Positions 17,278-27,767 are shown, counted from the first letter of the stretch. The stretch is 64,000 bases of DNA from Piscinibacter sp. HJYY11 (GCF_016735515.1 NZ_JAERQZ010000001.1:1798001-1862000); one strand, 5' to 3'. Program-made: numbers and translations. Notes: generated by a model not told the origin, from the sequence alone.

Positions 17278-18258
17278 ATGGCCGGCGATAGCAAGAAGCT
17301 CCAACCGATCATCATCAAGCGCGTCAAGAAGGGCGGCCATGCGGCCCATGGCGGCGCGTGGAAGATCGCGTATGCCGACTTCGTGACCGCGATGATGGCG
17401 TTCTTCCTGCTCATGTGGCTGCTCGGCTCCACCACCGAGGGCGACAAGAAGGGCATCGCCGACTATTTCAACTCGCCGCTCCGGGTGGCGCTGCTCTCCG
17501 GTGGCAGCGGCTCGGGCGACTCGTCGCACGTGGTCAAGGGCGGCGGCACCGACCTCACCCGCTCGGGGGGCCAGGTCAAGCGCGGCGACATCGACACCAC
17601 CCGCGCCACCATCAACCTCGCCGCCATGCGCGCCGAGCAGCGTGCCGGCGAGACGGGCAAGCTCGAGCAGGTCAAGGCGCACATCGAGAAGATGCTCACC
17701 GCCGAGGCCGAGCGCTTCGGCAACATGAAAAACCAGGTCAAGCTCGACATGACCGCCGACGGCCTGCGCATCCAGATCATCGACGAGGGCAACCGGCCGA
17801 TGTTCGACAGCGGCAGCGCCGTCGTGAAGCCCTACATGCGCGAGCTGCTGCGCGACATCGGCTCCGTGCTCGCCGAGGTGCCCAACCGGCTCACGCTCGA
17901 GGGCCATACCGACGCCCAGCCCTTCGCCGCCGACCGCAACGGCCTGGGCTACGGCAACTGGGAGCTCTCGGCCGACCGCGCCAACGCCTCGCGCCGCGAG
18001 CTCACCGCTGGTGGCCTGCCGACCGACCGCATGCTGCGCGTGCAGGGCCTCGCCTCCAGCGTGCCCTTCGACAAGGAAGACCCCCTCGCGCCGAGCAACC
18101 GCCGCATCAGCATCATCGTGATGAACCGCGACGCCGAGGACCGCTTCTTCAACAAGGTGCCCCCGGCCGAAGAAACACCGACGAGTGCTCCAGCTGTGCC
18201 CAAAGTCGCAACTGAAGCTGCCGTCGCCCCCTCAATAACCAATCCGAACGCCCGATAA
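17278..18258 (+). CDS. motB: Flagellar stator protein MotB
   Basis: MotB anchors the stator to peptidoglycan and carries the proton-binding aspartate. The 326-residue product has a basic N-terminus, one membrane segment with YADFVTAMMAFFLLMWLL (about 37-54) that includes the essential Asp, a plug/linker region, and a C-terminal OmpA-like domain with LEGHTDAQPF. It has a low-complexity tail. The last 27 bases double as a candidate sigma-28 promoter for cheY. Confidence 0.97.
   Translation: MAGDSKKLQPIIIKRVKKGGHAAHGGAWKIAYADFVTAMMAFFLLMWLLGSTTEGDKKGIADYFNSPLRVALLSGGSGSGDSSHVVKGGGTDLTRSGGQVKRGDIDTTRATINLAAMRAEQRAGETGKLEQVKAHIEKMLTAEAERFGNMKNQVKLDMTADGLRIQIIDEGNRPMFDSGSAVVKPYMRELLRDIGSVLAEVPNRLTLEGHTDAQPFAADRNGLGYGNWELSADRANASRRELTAGGLPTDRMLRVQGLASSVPFDKEDPLAPSNRRISIIVMNRDAEDRFFNKVPPAEETPTSAPAVPKVATEAAVAPSITNPNAR
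18232..18258 (+). promoter_or_regulatory. Candidate sigma-28 promoter of cheY-cheZ inside motB
   Basis: TCAATAAC, 11 bases, CCCGATAA, with the last TAA being the motB stop codon. It lies 30 bp before the cheY ATG and would let cheYZ be made separately from motAB. Confidence 0.5.
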
Positions 18259-18288
18259 CTGCGGCAGTAGCACTTGAGAGGTCCCGCC

Positions 18289-18684
18289 ATGAGCAACCCT
18301 GACATGAAGTTCCTGATCGTCGACGACTTCTCGACCATGCGCCGCATCGTGCGCGGGTTGCTGAAGGAGCTCGGCTACAACAACGCCGAAGAAGCCGAAG
18401 ACGGCGTGGCGGCCCTGAACCTGCTGAAGAACGCGAAGTTCGACTTCGTCGTCAGCGACATCAACATGCCCAACATGAACGGCTTCGAGCTGCTCGCCGC
18501 CATCAAGGCCGAAGCCAGCCTGAAGCACATTCCCGTGCTGATGGTCACCGCCGAAGCCCGCAAGGAAGACATCGTGCGCGCCGCCCAAGACGGCGCCGCC
18601 GGCTACATCGTCAAACCTTTCACCAAGGCCACCTTGGAGGAAAAGGTTCAAAAGATCATGCAAAAACTGGCCACAGCGGCCTGA
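18289..18684 (+). CDS. cheY: Chemotaxis response regulator CheY (copy 1)
   Basis: CheY carries the phosphate signal from CheA to FliM. This 131-residue protein is close to the enteric type: acidic pocket D12-D13, phospho-acceptor D57 (SDINMP), T87 in MVTAEA, and K109 in IVKPF. I start it at ATG 18289 ([13 protein letters not shown]). cheZ follows after 14 bp, so this copy is probably the motor-binding CheY. Confidence 0.97.
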   Translation: MSNPDMKFLIVDDFSTMRRIVRGLLKELGYNNAEEAEDGVAALNLLKNAKFDFVVSDINMPNMNGFELLAAIKAEASLKHIPVLMVTAEARKEDIVRAAQDGAAGYIVKPFTKATLEEKVQKIMQKLATAA

Positions 18685-18698
18685 GGAGGGGGGAACCC

Positions 18699-19346
18699 AT
18701 GAAGATGGACGACATGGCCGTGCTCGAGCCGGCCCACGCCCCCACGGCAGGCGGTGCTTCGCCTGAAGTGTTTCAACAGCTGGGCATGATCACGCGCCAG
18801 CTGCACGACACCCTGCACCAGCTGGGCGTGATGCCCAAGCTGCAGGACGCGGCCAACAACCTGCCCGACGCGCGCAGCCGCCTGAACTACATCGCCGAGA
18901 AGACCGGCAACGCCGCCAACAAGGTGCTGAACTCGGTCGACCAGGCGAAGGTGGAGCACAACTCGATCGCGGCCGAAACCCGCCGCATCGCCGCCGCCAT
19001 CGTGGCCGACCCGGTCAAGGCCGTGGCCTCCGGCTCGGTGATGAATTTCGTGGGCGACGTCGAGGCTGCCACCGCGCGCATCGACCAGCACCTGACCGAC
19101 ATCATGATGGCGCAGGACTTTCATGACCTGACCGGCCAGGTCGTCGCCAAGGTGGTGTCGCTTGCGGCCGACCTGGAAGACAGCCTGGTGAAGCTGCTGG
19201 TGCAAGCTGCACCGCCGGAAGCCCAGAAGGTCATCGAGCACACGACGGAAAAGCTCAACGGCCCGGTGGTCAACCCCGAAGGCCGGACCGACGTGGTCAC
19301 GAACCAGGGCGAAGTGGACGACCTGCTGGCAAGCCTCGGGTTCTGA
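18699..19346 (+). CDS. cheZ: CheY-P phosphatase CheZ
   Basis: CheZ speeds dephosphorylation of CheY-P. The 215-residue product is a long helical hairpin with the active motif AQDFHDLTGQ; the catalytic D143 and Q147 fall at the same numbers as in E. coli. The C-terminal CheY-binding peptide VDDLLASLGF is intact. It ends the plus-strand flhDC-motAB-cheYZ series and is followed by a strong terminator. Confidence 0.97.
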   Translation: MKMDDMAVLEPAHAPTAGGASPEVFQQLGMITRQLHDTLHQLGVMPKLQDAANNLPDARSRLNYIAEKTGNAANKVLNSVDQAKVEHNSIAAETRRIAAAIVADPVKAVASGSVMNFVGDVEAATARIDQHLTDIMMAQDFHDLTGQVVAKVVSLAADLEDSLVKLLVQAAPPEAQKVIEHTTEKLNGPVVNPEGRTDVVTNQGEVDDLLASLGF

Positions 19347-19363
19347 ACGACTCCACGAAAAGC

Positions 19364-19389
19364 AAAAGCGGCCCGAGGGCCGCTTTTTT
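19364..19389 (+). terminator. Rho-independent terminator after cheZ
   Basis: Stem GCGGCCC/GGGCCGC with loop GA, flanked by A and T runs (AAAA before, TTTTTT after). It can act in both directions and also lies just past the 3' end of the convergent LuxR-type regulator gene. Confidence 0.9.
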
Positions 19390-19409
19390 CGCTTCAGCGC
19401 CAGGCAGTG

Positions 19410-20051
19410 CTACTCGCCGCCCACCAGCCCGTTGCGGATCGCGTAGACCGTCATCTCCGAGTTGTTGGAAAGCCCGAGCTTCTCCAGCACCCGAGCCCGG
19501 TACACCGACACCGTCTTGGGCGACAAGGTCAGCTCTTCGGCAATGTCGGACAAGCGCTTCCCGGACGCGATCATCACCAGCGTCTGCAACTCCCGATCCG
19601 ACAGCTTCTCATGCGCCGCCTCGGCCCCAGGCGTGGTCAACGACTCCACCAGCATCTGCGCAATCTCGGGCGTCACGTACTTGCGCCCCTGCCCCACCGT
19701 GCGCACCGCCTGCACGATGATGGCCGGGTCACCGCCCTTGTTCACGTACCCGTACGCCCCGGCCCGCAGCGCACGGATCGCGTACTGGTCCTCCGGGTAC
19801 ATCGACACCACCAGCACCCGCATCGTCGTCCCTTCATCCTTGAGGACATGCAGCACGTCGAGCCCGCTGCGCCCCGGCAGGTTGATGTCGAGCACCAGCA
19901 CGTCGGCCTCGCCCACGGTGCGCATCAGGCTGCGCAGCTCGCCGTAGTCGCCGGCCTCGCCGATCACCTGGATGTCCGGGGCGTCGGAGAGCGTGTCGCG
20001 GATGCCGCGCCGGATCAGCGCATGGTCGTCGCAGAGCAGGACTTTGATCAT
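19410..20051 (-). CDS. NarL/FixJ-family response regulator
   Basis: This transcription regulator has a receiver domain at 1-120 with phospho-acceptor D55 (LVLDINLPG) and K105-region VNKGG, and a LuxR-type helix-turn-helix at about 148-208 (LSDRELQTLVMIASG; LSPKTVSVYRARVLEKL). The total is 213 residues. It lies 45 bp after the REC-histidine kinase gene on the same strand and is almost certainly its partner. The target genes are unknown. The location among chemotaxis genes suggests, but does not show, control of motility. Confidence 0.93.
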   Translation of the reverse strand: MIKVLLCDDHALIRRGIRDTLSDAPDIQVIGEAGDYGELRSLMRTVGEADVLVLDINLPGRSGLDVLHVLKDEGTTMRVLVVSMYPEDQYAIRALRAGAYGYVNKGGDPAIIVQAVRTVGQGRKYVTPEIAQMLVESLTTPGAEAAHEKLSDRELQTLVMIASGKRLSDIAEELTLSPKTVSVYRARVLEKLGLSNNSEMTVYAIRNGLVGGE

Positions 20052-20096
20052 GGGGTGGCTGCCGTGTCAGACAACAACAATCGATGGGTCAGACGA

Positions 20097-21269
20097 TCAT
20101 AGAGCGCCCCACACCGTGGGGTCGTAGGGGCCGGAAGGGTCTTTCAGCTCGCCGGGCTCGGTGATCTCGAGGTCCATGTTGTCGGTGTCGGGCTCCAATG
20201 GCACCGACAGGATCAGCGTGGTGCCACCCGGCCCGCTGGAGAGGTCGACCCAGCCACCCACCGTGCCCGCCCGCTCGTGCAGCCCGCGGATGCCGAACGA
20301 GCGCGCCTTGGCCAGGTCTTCCTGGTTCAAGCCGCGGCCGTTGTCGCTGACCTCCAGCGACAGCACGCCGCCGGCGAGCGAGAGGTCGATGTGCACCTGG
20401 CTCGCCTGGGCATGCTTCGACACGTTGGTCAATGCCTCCTGTGCGGTGCGGTAGGCCACCAGCGGCACGCCCGGCGGCAGGCTCAAGTGCTCATGCCGGC
20501 TGCGGAACTCGCAGGTGATGCCGGTGCGCTTCTCGAAGCGGCTGGCCATCCATTGCAACGCGGCGATCAGGCCCTGCTCCAGGATGGCGGGGCGCAGGTT
20601 GTGCATCACCCGCTGGCTGGCCTCGATGGCGTGGCTCACCGTCTCGAGCGCCGAGTTCACGCGCGCCAGCACCTCGGGCGAGTCGCTGTGGCGGGCGATC
20701 CAGGCGAGGTCGAACTTGAGCGCGGTGAGGGAGCCCCCCACGTCGTCATGGATTTCACGGGCGATCGCGGCGCGCTCCTGCTCCACGCTCACCTGCAGGT
20801 GCTGCGCGAGCTCGTGCACGCGCTGCTTCGACTCGCCCAGCTCCCGGTCGGCGCGCTGGCGGGCCAGCAGCAGCTCGTGGGTCTCCACCGCGTGCAAAAG
20901 TGCCGGCGCGAGGCGGGTCAGGTTGTTCTTGAGCAGGTAGTCGGAGGCGCCGTTGCGCATGGCCTCGACCGCCGTGTCTTCGCCGATCTCGCCGGAGACG
21001 AGGATGAACGGGATCATCTTCCCGCTCGCCTTGACCAGGTCGAGCGCCACCAGGCCCGAGAAGCCCGGCAGGTTGTAGTCGGAGACCACCACGTCCCATG
21101 GCGGATCGGCCTCCAGCGCCTGCAGGAAGGCGGCTTCGGAGTCCACCCGCATCGTGTCGGCCAGCAGGCCATCGCGGCGCAGGTGGGCCACCATGAGCTG
21201 GTGATCCAGTTCGGAGTCTTCCAGGTGCAGCAGCCGCAGCCGCTTCTGTGACGGGGCGAACGAAGGCAT
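20097..21269 (-). CDS. REC-histidine kinase (NarX/DegS-type)
   Basis: A soluble 390-residue hybrid: N-terminal receiver domain (D64 in VVSDYNLPG), a coiled linker at about 135-165, a HisKA_3 domain with H174 (REIHDDVGGSLTAL), and an ATPase domain with TNVSKHAQAS and DNGRGL boxes. No membrane segment or extracellular sensor is present, so input probably comes by phosphorylation of the receiver domain. I start at ATG 21269 (MPSFAPSQ). It is transcribed opposite to the chemotaxis genes on both sides. The LuxR-type regulator follows. Confidence 0.9.
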   Translation of the reverse strand: MPSFAPSQKRLRLLHLEDSELDHQLMVAHLRRDGLLADTMRVDSEAAFLQALEADPPWDVVVSDYNLPGFSGLVALDLVKASGKMIPFILVSGEIGEDTAVEAMRNGASDYLLKNNLTRLAPALLHAVETHELLLARQRADRELGESKQRVHELAQHLQVSVEQERAAIAREIHDDVGGSLTALKFDLAWIARHSDSPEVLARVNSALETVSHAIEASQRVMHNLRPAILEQGLIAALQWMASRFEKRTGITCEFRSRHEHLSLPPGVPLVAYRTAQEALTNVSKHAQASQVHIDLSLAGGVLSLEVSDNGRGLNQEDLAKARSFGIRGLHERAGTVGGWVDLSSGPGGTTLILSVPLEPDTDNMDLEITEPGELKDPSGPYDPTVWGAL

Positions 21270-21456
21270 GCAGCCAGTATGCCAACAAGGTCTCAACAAG
21301 GCTGCAAAGCGTGCCCGAAGTCCTGAATTGGCGGCACTTCCTGGCCGTGATCACCCTTATGTCTGCCCCGTAGCTGCCGAAGAATGCTTCCAGATGACCC
21401 TCGCCCGTGCGCCAGCCTCCGGCCGCGCACCTTTACGAATTACGAGCGGAGACCTG

Positions 21457-21921
21457 ATGGAAGACGCGAACGACGCTCAAGCCCTGCCCGAAGGCGGAGG
21501 CGGCATGCCCTTGGAGGCAGCCGCTGACCTGCAGGACCACTTGATGACCGCGAGCAATGACCTCGACCGGCTGCAGACGCTGCTGGCGGATGCCTGCGAC
21601 ACGCTGATGCAACGCTTCCACGGTGCGTCGGAGCACATCCGCACGCTGCGCTCGCACCCGCACGGCATGGAAGAGAGCGAAGCCGTCTTCGACGACGTGA
21701 TGCAGAACCTGGGCGGCGCCGTCACGGCCCTGCAGTTCCAGGACATGGCCTCGCAGCTGATCAACCACACGCACAAGCGCCTGCGCAGCTGCGTGGACCG
21801 CCTGGCCCGCGAGGCCTTTGCCGACGATGAAGACGGCGTGGCCGCAGCCGAGGAAGTGCCGCTGCGCCCCAACCCCGTGACACAGGCCGAGATGGACGTC
21901 GGGTCCATAGAGCTGTTCTAA
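21457..21921 (+). CDS. Short CheZ-like chemotaxis protein
   Basis: A 154-residue helical protein with LQFQDMASQLINHTHKRL at about 92-109, similar to the CheZ active helix; the catalytic spacing D-x3-Q (D96, Q100) is kept. The C-terminus ends MDVGSIELF, which recalls the CheZ CheY-binding peptide (acidic, hydrophobic, final Phe). It is 60 residues shorter than the true CheZ at 18699. It lies 49 bp upstream of the second cheY and cheA. I infer a CheY-P phosphatase or CheY-binding role; sequence likeness outside the motif is weak. ATG 21457 follows GCGGAGACCTG. Confidence 0.65.
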   Translation: MEDANDAQALPEGGGGMPLEAAADLQDHLMTASNDLDRLQTLLADACDTLMQRFHGASEHIRTLRSHPHGMEESEAVFDDVMQNLGGAVTALQFQDMASQLINHTHKRLRSCVDRLAREAFADDEDGVAAAEEVPLRPNPVTQAEMDVGSIELF

Positions 21922-21970
21922 AGACATCCCCCGTTCAACCGAAATCCCACGAGTTCCCCCGGAGAAAGCC

Positions 21971-22333
21971 ATGCAATCAATCCTCGCCGTCGACGATTCC
22001 GCGTCCATGCGCCAGATGGTCTCGTTCACGCTCAAGAGCGCCGGCTACAACGTCGTCGAGGCGGTGGATGGCCAGGACGCTTTCGAGAAGTCCAACGCCC
22101 GTGACTTCGACCTCGTGCTGACCGACCAGAACATGCCCCGCATGGATGGCATCAGCCTGACCAAGAAGCTTCGCGACAACCCGAAGTTCAAGGCCACGCC
22201 GATCCTGATCCTCACCACCGAGTCGAGCGACCAGATGAAGCAGGCGGGCCGCGCTGCCGGTGCCACCGGCTGGCTGGTCAAGCCCTTCGATCCGGCCAAG
22301 CTGATCGAAGTGATCAAGAAGGTCGTGAAGTAA
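21971..22333 (+). CDS. cheY: Chemotaxis response regulator CheY (copy 2)
   Basis: A single receiver domain of 120 residues with D8-D9, phospho-acceptor D52 (LTDQNMP) and K104-region LVKPF. It is clearly distinct from copy 1 and of the type usually encoded beside cheA. It is 46 bp upstream of cheA. It may act as a phosphate sink or as the preferred output of this CheA; the sequence cannot decide. Confidence 0.95.
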   Translation: MQSILAVDDSASMRQMVSFTLKSAGYNVVEAVDGQDAFEKSNARDFDLVLTDQNMPRMDGISLTKKLRDNPKFKATPILILTTESSDQMKQAGRAAGATGWLVKPFDPAKLIEVIKKVVK

Positions 22334-22379
22334 ACGACCTCGGCCCCAGCACAACACGACACGACACCAGGAGCACGAC

Positions 22380-24515
22380 ATGGGCGAGATGTCTCAAGAA
22401 GGCGCAAACCTCAGCGCCGGCATCGACCTGAGCCAGTTCTATCAAGTCTTCTTCGAAGAAGCGGGCGAGAACCTCGACCGCATGGAGAAGCTGCTGCTCG
22501 ACTTCGACGTCGAAGCCGCCGACGACGAGGAGATGAACGCCATCTTCCGTTGCGCGCACTCGATCAAGGGTGGCGCCGCCACCTTCGGCTTCAAGGACGT
22601 CGCCGAGCTGACCCACCAGATGGAGACGCTGCTCGACAAGCTGCGCCGCCAGGAGCTCGCGCCCACCGCCGCGATGGTCGACGTGCTGCTGCAGTCGGGC
22701 GACGCACTGCGCGCCCAGCTCGCCCGCCACCAGAACGGCGGCGAAGGCGCCGAACTCGACACCACCGAGCTGCTGTTCAACATCCGCGCGATGTCGTCCG
22801 GCGAAGCGCCCATGGTCGCCGCCCCCGCTGCCGCACCAGCCCCTGCGCCCGCGCCGGCCCCGGTGTCCGAAGGCGCCGCACCGGCCGCCGCCGGCAAGAA
22901 CACCGCCCGCGTGCTCGAGCTGCGCGTCGGCCCGATGGACAACCCTGACCAGGCCAACAACATCCTCGACCTGTTCAAGGAAATCACCGACCTCGGCACC
23001 ATCGAGCCGCTCGACAACGGCATGGCCGCCGACGGCGTGCGCCGTTTCAAGGTCTGCACCACCAGCAGCGACTCCGACCTGCTGGACCTCTTCACCTTCC
23101 ATGTGGCGCGCGAGCAGGTGCAGATCCTGCCGCTCGGCCCGGGCTTCGGCTTCCATGCCGGCGCACCGGGGGCCCCGCCCGAAGAGAAGGCCGAAGAGGG
23201 TTATGGCTTCTTCGACGACGCGCCCGGCGCGCCGACGCAGGCCGCGTCCTCCTCCAACGCCGCGGCGACCGCGGCGGGCACCGACTCGGCCCCGGCCGCG
23301 AAGGCACCCGCCAAGGCGCCGACCAGGTCCGACAAGCCGGCCGCCGCCGTCGAAGCGTCGACGCTGCGCGTGTCGGTGGAAAAGGTCGACCAGCTGATCA
23401 ACCTGGTCGGCGAACTCGTCATCACCCAGGCCATGCTGGCGCAGAACACGCAGGGCCTCGACCCCGCCGTCTACCAGCAGCTGGCCGCCGGCCTTGCCGA
23501 CCTCGATCGCAACACCCGCGACCTGCAAGAGTCGGTGATGTCGATCCGCATGATTCCGATGTCGGTGGTGTTCAGCCGCTTCCCGCGCATGCTGCGCGAC
23601 CTGGCCGCCAAGCTCGGCAAGAAGGTCGACTTCGTGACGCTCGGCGAAGCCACCGAGCTCGACAAGGGCCTGGTGGAAAAGATCACCGACCCGCTGACCC
23701 ATCTGGTGCGCAACTCCTGCGACCACGGCATCGAGTCGCCCGCCGACCGCCTGGCCAAGGGCAAGCCCGAGACCGGCACCATCACGCTGTCCGCGTCGCA
23801 TCAGGGTGGCTCGATCGTCATCGAAGTGCGTGACGACGGCCGCGGCCTGTCGCGCGAGAAGCTGCTCAAGAAGGCCCGCGAGCGCGGCATCCACGCGCCC
23901 GACAGCATGACCGACCAGGAAGTGTGGGGCCTGATCTTCGCGCCGGGCTTCTCCACCGCCGAAGTGGTGACCGACGTGTCGGGCCGCGGCGTGGGCATGG
24001 ACGTGGTCAAGAAGAACATCACCGCCCTCGGCGGCTCGGTCGAGATCGACTCGGCCGAAGGCTACGGCATGCGCGTCTCGGTGCGCCTGCCCCTCACGCT
24101 GGCCATCATGGACGGCATGTCGGTCGGCGTGGGCGAAGAGGTCTACATCCTCCCGCTCAGCTCGGTCGTCGAGTCGTTCCAGGTGCAGCCCGACATGGTC
24201 AAGACCATCGGCGGCAGCGGCCGCGTGGTGAGCGTGCGCGACGAATACATGCCGGTGCTGGAACTCGAGCACGTGTTCAGCGTGCCGCGTTTCGACTTCG
24301 AGCACGTGAGCGGAATCATGGTGGTGGTGGAGGCCGAAGGCGGCCGCATCGCCCTGCTGGTGGACGAGTTGCTCGGCCAGCAGCAGGTCGTGGTGAAGAA
24401 CCTCGAAGCCAACTACCGCAAGGTCAACGACGTGTCGGGCGCCACCATCATGGGTGACGGCCGCGTGGCGCTGATCCTGGACACCGGCAGTCTGGTGCGC
24501 CGCAGCCGTCACTGA
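22380..24515 (+). CDS. cheA: Chemotaxis histidine kinase CheA
   Basis: CheA autophosphorylates under receptor control and passes phosphate to CheY. The 711-residue protein shows all five parts: P1 with H60 ([13 protein letters not shown]), a P2-like domain at about 176-252, Ala/Pro-rich linkers on both sides, the P3 dimerisation domain from about 329, the P4 kinase domain with N box [10 protein letters not shown] (441-450) and G boxes DDGRG and GRGVGMD, and the CheW-like P5 at about 575-711. Seven receptor genes follow. Confidence 0.98.
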   Translation: MGEMSQEGANLSAGIDLSQFYQVFFEEAGENLDRMEKLLLDFDVEAADDEEMNAIFRCAHSIKGGAATFGFKDVAELTHQMETLLDKLRRQELAPTAAMVDVLLQSGDALRAQLARHQNGGEGAELDTTELLFNIRAMSSGEAPMVAAPAAAPAPAPAPAPVSEGAAPAAAGKNTARVLELRVGPMDNPDQANNILDLFKEITDLGTIEPLDNGMAADGVRRFKVCTTSSDSDLLDLFTFHVAREQVQILPLGPGFGFHAGAPGAPPEEKAEEGYGFFDDAPGAPTQAASSSNAAATAAGTDSAPAAKAPAKAPTRSDKPAAAVEASTLRVSVEKVDQLINLVGELVITQAMLAQNTQGLDPAVYQQLAAGLADLDRNTRDLQESVMSIRMIPMSVVFSRFPRMLRDLAAKLGKKVDFVTLGEATELDKGLVEKITDPLTHLVRNSCDHGIESPADRLAKGKPETGTITLSASHQGGSIVIEVRDDGRGLSREKLLKKARERGIHAPDSMTDQEVWGLIFAPGFSTAEVVTDVSGRGVGMDVVKKNITALGGSVEIDSAEGYGMRVSVRLPLTLAIMDGMSVGVGEEVYILPLSSVVESFQVQPDMVKTIGGSGRVVSVRDEYMPVLELEHVFSVPRFDFEHVSGIMVVVEAEGGRIALLVDELLGQQQVVVKNLEANYRKVNDVSGATIMGDGRVALILDTGSLVRRSRH

Positions 24516-24583
24516 CAAGACAAGACAAGACCGACCGGGCTCACGCCCAGCCGCCCCTCATTGCCATCGAGAAGGAGACTTCG

Positions 24584-26158
24584 ATGAACCTCAACACCCT
24601 CATCCGAAGCTTCACCATCCGCACGCGGATGCTCGGCGCCGTCTTCGTGGTCGCCGCCTCCTTGCTGGTGGTCGGCGCCGTCGGCTTCGCCGGCCAGAGC
24701 TACAGCAACTCGGTCAGCATGTCGTTCTTCAGCGTCGAGTTCTCGGCGATGCAGCGCATCGCGGCCCTGCGCACCTCGATGCACGAGCTGCGCCTGCACG
24801 AGAAAGACATGCTGATCCAGTACGAGTCGCCCGACAAGTTCGCCAAGGCGCGCGATGCCTGGATGAAGGCCTTCGAAGAGGTCAACGCGCTGGGCGAGAC
24901 GCTGGTCGAAGCCCTGCCCGAGCCGGCCCAGGCCGAGCAGGCGAAGAAGGCCATGGCGCAGCTCGCGGCCTTCAAGACCCGCTTCATGCCCACCCTCAAG
25001 CAGCTCGAAGCCCAGTCGTTCGACACCGGGCGCGCGGCCCTGGTGGTGGTGAGCCGCACGCAGGCCGACTACGCCGCGGCGCTGGCCACGGTGGAAAACC
25101 TGGCGCAGGAGATCAACGCCTCGGCCGCCGCCGGCCAGGAGCGCCTGCAGAAGTCGGGCCGCATGGTCACCTTCCTGCTGCTGGGTTCGATCGGCGTGCT
25201 GCTGGTCGTGATCCTGCCGCTCACGCTGGTCAACATGCGCTCGATCTGCAAGCCGCTCGACGAGGCCGAAGCCCTGGCCAAGGCCATCGCCCAGGGCGAC
25301 CTGGCCGAGCGCCATGTCGACACGCATGGCAAGGATGAAGCCGCCCGCCTGCTGCAGGCGCTGGTCGGCATGCAGCAATCGCTGCGCGACATCATCCGCA
25401 AGGTGCGCAACTCGAGCGACAGCATCCGCACCGCGTCGAGCGAGATCGCCTCGGGCAACAGCGACCTTTCGTCGCGCACCGAGCAGGCCGCAAGCAACCT
25501 GCAGCAGACCGCGAGCTCCATGGAGCAGCTCACCGGCACCGTGCGCCAGAGCGCCGACTCGGCCGCGCAAGCCAACCAGCTCGCCGCCTCGGCCGCCGAA
25601 GTGGCGCAGCGCGGCGGCAACGTGGTCGCCCAGGTCGTCTCGACCATGAACGAGATCAATGCGAGCTCCAAGAAGATCAGCGACATCATCGGCGTGATCG
25701 ATGGCATCGCCTTCCAGACCAACATCCTCGCGCTGAACGCCGCGGTGGAAGCGGCGCGCGCCGGCGAACAGGGCCGCGGCTTCGCGGTGGTGGCCAGCGA
25801 AGTGCGCAGCCTCGCCCAGCGCAGCGCCGAAGCCGCCCGTGAGATCAAGGGCCTGATCGGCAACTCGGTCGACAAGGTGGAGGCCGGCTCGCGCCTGGTG
25901 GCAGACGCGGGGTCGACCATGAACGAGATCGTGGGCTCGGTGCAGCGCGTGAGCGACATCATCGGCGAGATCACCGCCGCCTCCAGCGAGCAGAGCGATG
26001 GCATCGGCCAGGTCAACATCTCCGTCACCCAGCTCGACCAGATGACGCAGCAGAACGCCGCGCTGGTGGAGCAGAGCGCTGCCGCGGCCGACAGCCTGCT
26101 GCAGCAGGCCGGCAACCTGAGCCAGGTCGTCGGCACCTTCCGCCTCGAAGCAGCCTGA
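24584..26158 (+). CDS. Methyl-accepting chemotaxis protein 1
   Basis: A 524-residue transmembrane receptor: membrane segments at about 18-38 and 194-216, a periplasmic all-helical four-helix-bundle-like domain between them, a HAMP domain at about 217-270, and a cytoplasmic signalling hairpin with the tip [20 protein letters not shown]. There is no C-terminal DWETF tether. It is the first receptor after cheA (68-bp gap), with GGAG before the ATG. The ligand is unknown. Confidence 0.95.
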   Translation: MNLNTLIRSFTIRTRMLGAVFVVAASLLVVGAVGFAGQSYSNSVSMSFFSVEFSAMQRIAALRTSMHELRLHEKDMLIQYESPDKFAKARDAWMKAFEEVNALGETLVEALPEPAQAEQAKKAMAQLAAFKTRFMPTLKQLEAQSFDTGRAALVVVSRTQADYAAALATVENLAQEINASAAAGQERLQKSGRMVTFLLLGSIGVLLVVILPLTLVNMRSICKPLDEAEALAKAIAQGDLAERHVDTHGKDEAARLLQALVGMQQSLRDIIRKVRNSSDSIRTASSEIASGNSDLSSRTEQAASNLQQTASSMEQLTGTVRQSADSAAQANQLAASAAEVAQRGGNVVAQVVSTMNEINASSKKISDIIGVIDGIAFQTNILALNAAVEAARAGEQGRGFAVVASEVRSLAQRSAEAAREIKGLIGNSVDKVEAGSRLVADAGSTMNEIVGSVQRVSDIIGEITAASSEQSDGIGQVNISVTQLDQMTQQNAALVEQSAAAADSLLQQAGNLSQVVGTFRLEAA

Positions 26159-26177
26159 ACACGGCCCCTCTCCTCTC

Positions 26178-27731
26178 ATGCAGCAACTCAACAATTTCAA
26201 GATCGGCACACGCCTCGGCCTCGGTTTCGGCGCAGTGCTCGCGCTGCTTCTGTTGTCGGTGGGCGTCGCCTACCTGCAGATGCAGCGCACCGAGGCCGCC
26301 ATGAAGGCCACCTCGCAGGAACAGCAGCGGGCCGACGTCGTCGACGAATGGCATCGCAAGACGCAGCTCAACCTCACGCGCACCATCGCCATCGCCAAGG
26401 CCGCGGGCCAGACCGACGTGGCGGCATATTTCGAACCCCTGATGAAGGAGACCTCGCAGGAGATCTCCAAGATCCAGAAGGAGCTCGACGCCAGCCTGCA
26501 GGATGCCGAGAGCCGCGCGCTGATGGCCAAGATCTCGCAAGGGCGCGAGGCCTACGTCGCCCTGCGCACCCAGCTCTACGAGCACCTGAAGAACGCCGAC
26601 CCGTTCGCCGCCGAAGCGCTGATGAAGGAAAAGCTGCTGCCGGCCTCGGATGCCTACCTCGCCGCCATCGGCGCGCTGCAGAAGTGGGGCCGCGCCAATG
26701 CCGAGGCGCAGGATGCCTCGCTCCAGCGCACGCTGTCGATGGCGCGCGTGGTGCTGCTCGGGCTGGCGCTGGCCAGCCTGTGCGTCGGCGGTGCCATGGC
26801 CTGGGTGATCACCCGGTCGGTGGTGACGCCGCTCCAGGAGGCCGTGCAGACGGCCCGCGTGATCGCCGCCAACGACCTGTCGCAGACCCTCGAATCCAAC
26901 CGCCGCGACGAACTCGGCGAGCTGCTGCGTGCGCTCGGCGACATGCAGGCCTCGCTGCGCCAGGTGATCGGCCAGGTGCGCAGCTCGACCGACAGCATCA
27001 GCACCGCGTCGACCGAGATCGCCCACGGCAACCAGGACCTCTCGGCCCGCACCGAGCAGACCGCGAGCAACCTGCAGCAGACCGCCTCCTCGATGGAGGA
27101 GCTCACCGCCACCGTCAAGCACAGCGCCGACTCGGCCGCGCAGGCCAACCAGCTCGCCGCCTCGGCCACCGAGGTGGCGCAGCGTGGCGGCAGCGTGGTC
27201 TCGCAGGTGGTCGCGACCATGGACGAGATCAACGCGAGCTCCAAGAAGATCGCCGACATCATCGGCGTGATCGACGGCATCGCCTTCCAGACCAACATCC
27301 TCGCGCTCAACGCCGCGGTGGAAGCCGCGCGTGCCGGCGAGCAGGGCCGCGGCTTCGCGGTCGTGGCGAGCGAAGTGCGCTCGCTGGCCGGCCGCTCGGC
27401 CGAGGCCGCCAAGGAGATCAAGGGCCTGATCGGCGCGAGCGTCGAGAAGGTCGAGACCGGCTCGCGCCTGGTGGCCGATGCCGGCACCACCATGACCGAG
27501 ATCGTGAGCTCGGTGCAGCGTGTGAGCGACATCATCGGCGAGATCACCACCGCCACCTCCGAGCAGAGCGATGGCATCGGTCAGGTCAACACCGCGGTGA
27601 TGCAGCTGGACCAGATGACCCAGCAGAACGCGGCACTCGTCGAAGAGAGCGCCGCCGCCGCAGAAAGCCTCAAGGACCAGGCGAAGCGCCTGGCCGGGAT
27701 GGTGAGCGCCTTCCGCCTGGCCGCTCACTGA
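26178..27731 (+). CDS. Methyl-accepting chemotaxis protein 2
   Basis: A 517-residue receptor with membrane segments at about 13-33 and 190-212. The periplasmic four-helix-bundle domain has the 4HB_MCP look ([12 protein letters not shown] start, [14 protein letters not shown] middle). HAMP and signalling hairpin follow, with the canonical tip. It ends without a tether (VSAFRLAAH). It starts 20 bp after receptor 1, so cotranscription is likely. Confidence 0.95.
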   Translation: MQQLNNFKIGTRLGLGFGAVLALLLLSVGVAYLQMQRTEAAMKATSQEQQRADVVDEWHRKTQLNLTRTIAIAKAAGQTDVAAYFEPLMKETSQEISKIQKELDASLQDAESRALMAKISQGREAYVALRTQLYEHLKNADPFAAEALMKEKLLPASDAYLAAIGALQKWGRANAEAQDASLQRTLSMARVVLLGLALASLCVGGAMAWVITRSVVTPLQEAVQTARVIAANDLSQTLESNRRDELGELLRALGDMQASLRQVIGQVRSSTDSISTASTEIAHGNQDLSARTEQTASNLQQTASSMEELTATVKHSADSAAQANQLAASATEVAQRGGSVVSQVVATMDEINASSKKIADIIGVIDGIAFQTNILALNAAVEAARAGEQGRGFAVVASEVRSLAGRSAEAAKEIKGLIGASVEKVETGSRLVADAGTTMTEIVSSVQRVSDIIGEITTATSEQSDGIGQVNTAVMQLDQMTQQNAALVEESAAAAESLKDQAKRLAGMVSAFRLAAH

Positions 27732-27767
27732 CCCCATCAAAACATCAATCGACAACAGGAAGGCAAC

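Noticed and set aside
24516..24560. CAAGA triplicate before the first receptor gene as a regulatory repeat
   Set aside because: Three short 5-base units only; no evidence of a binding site.
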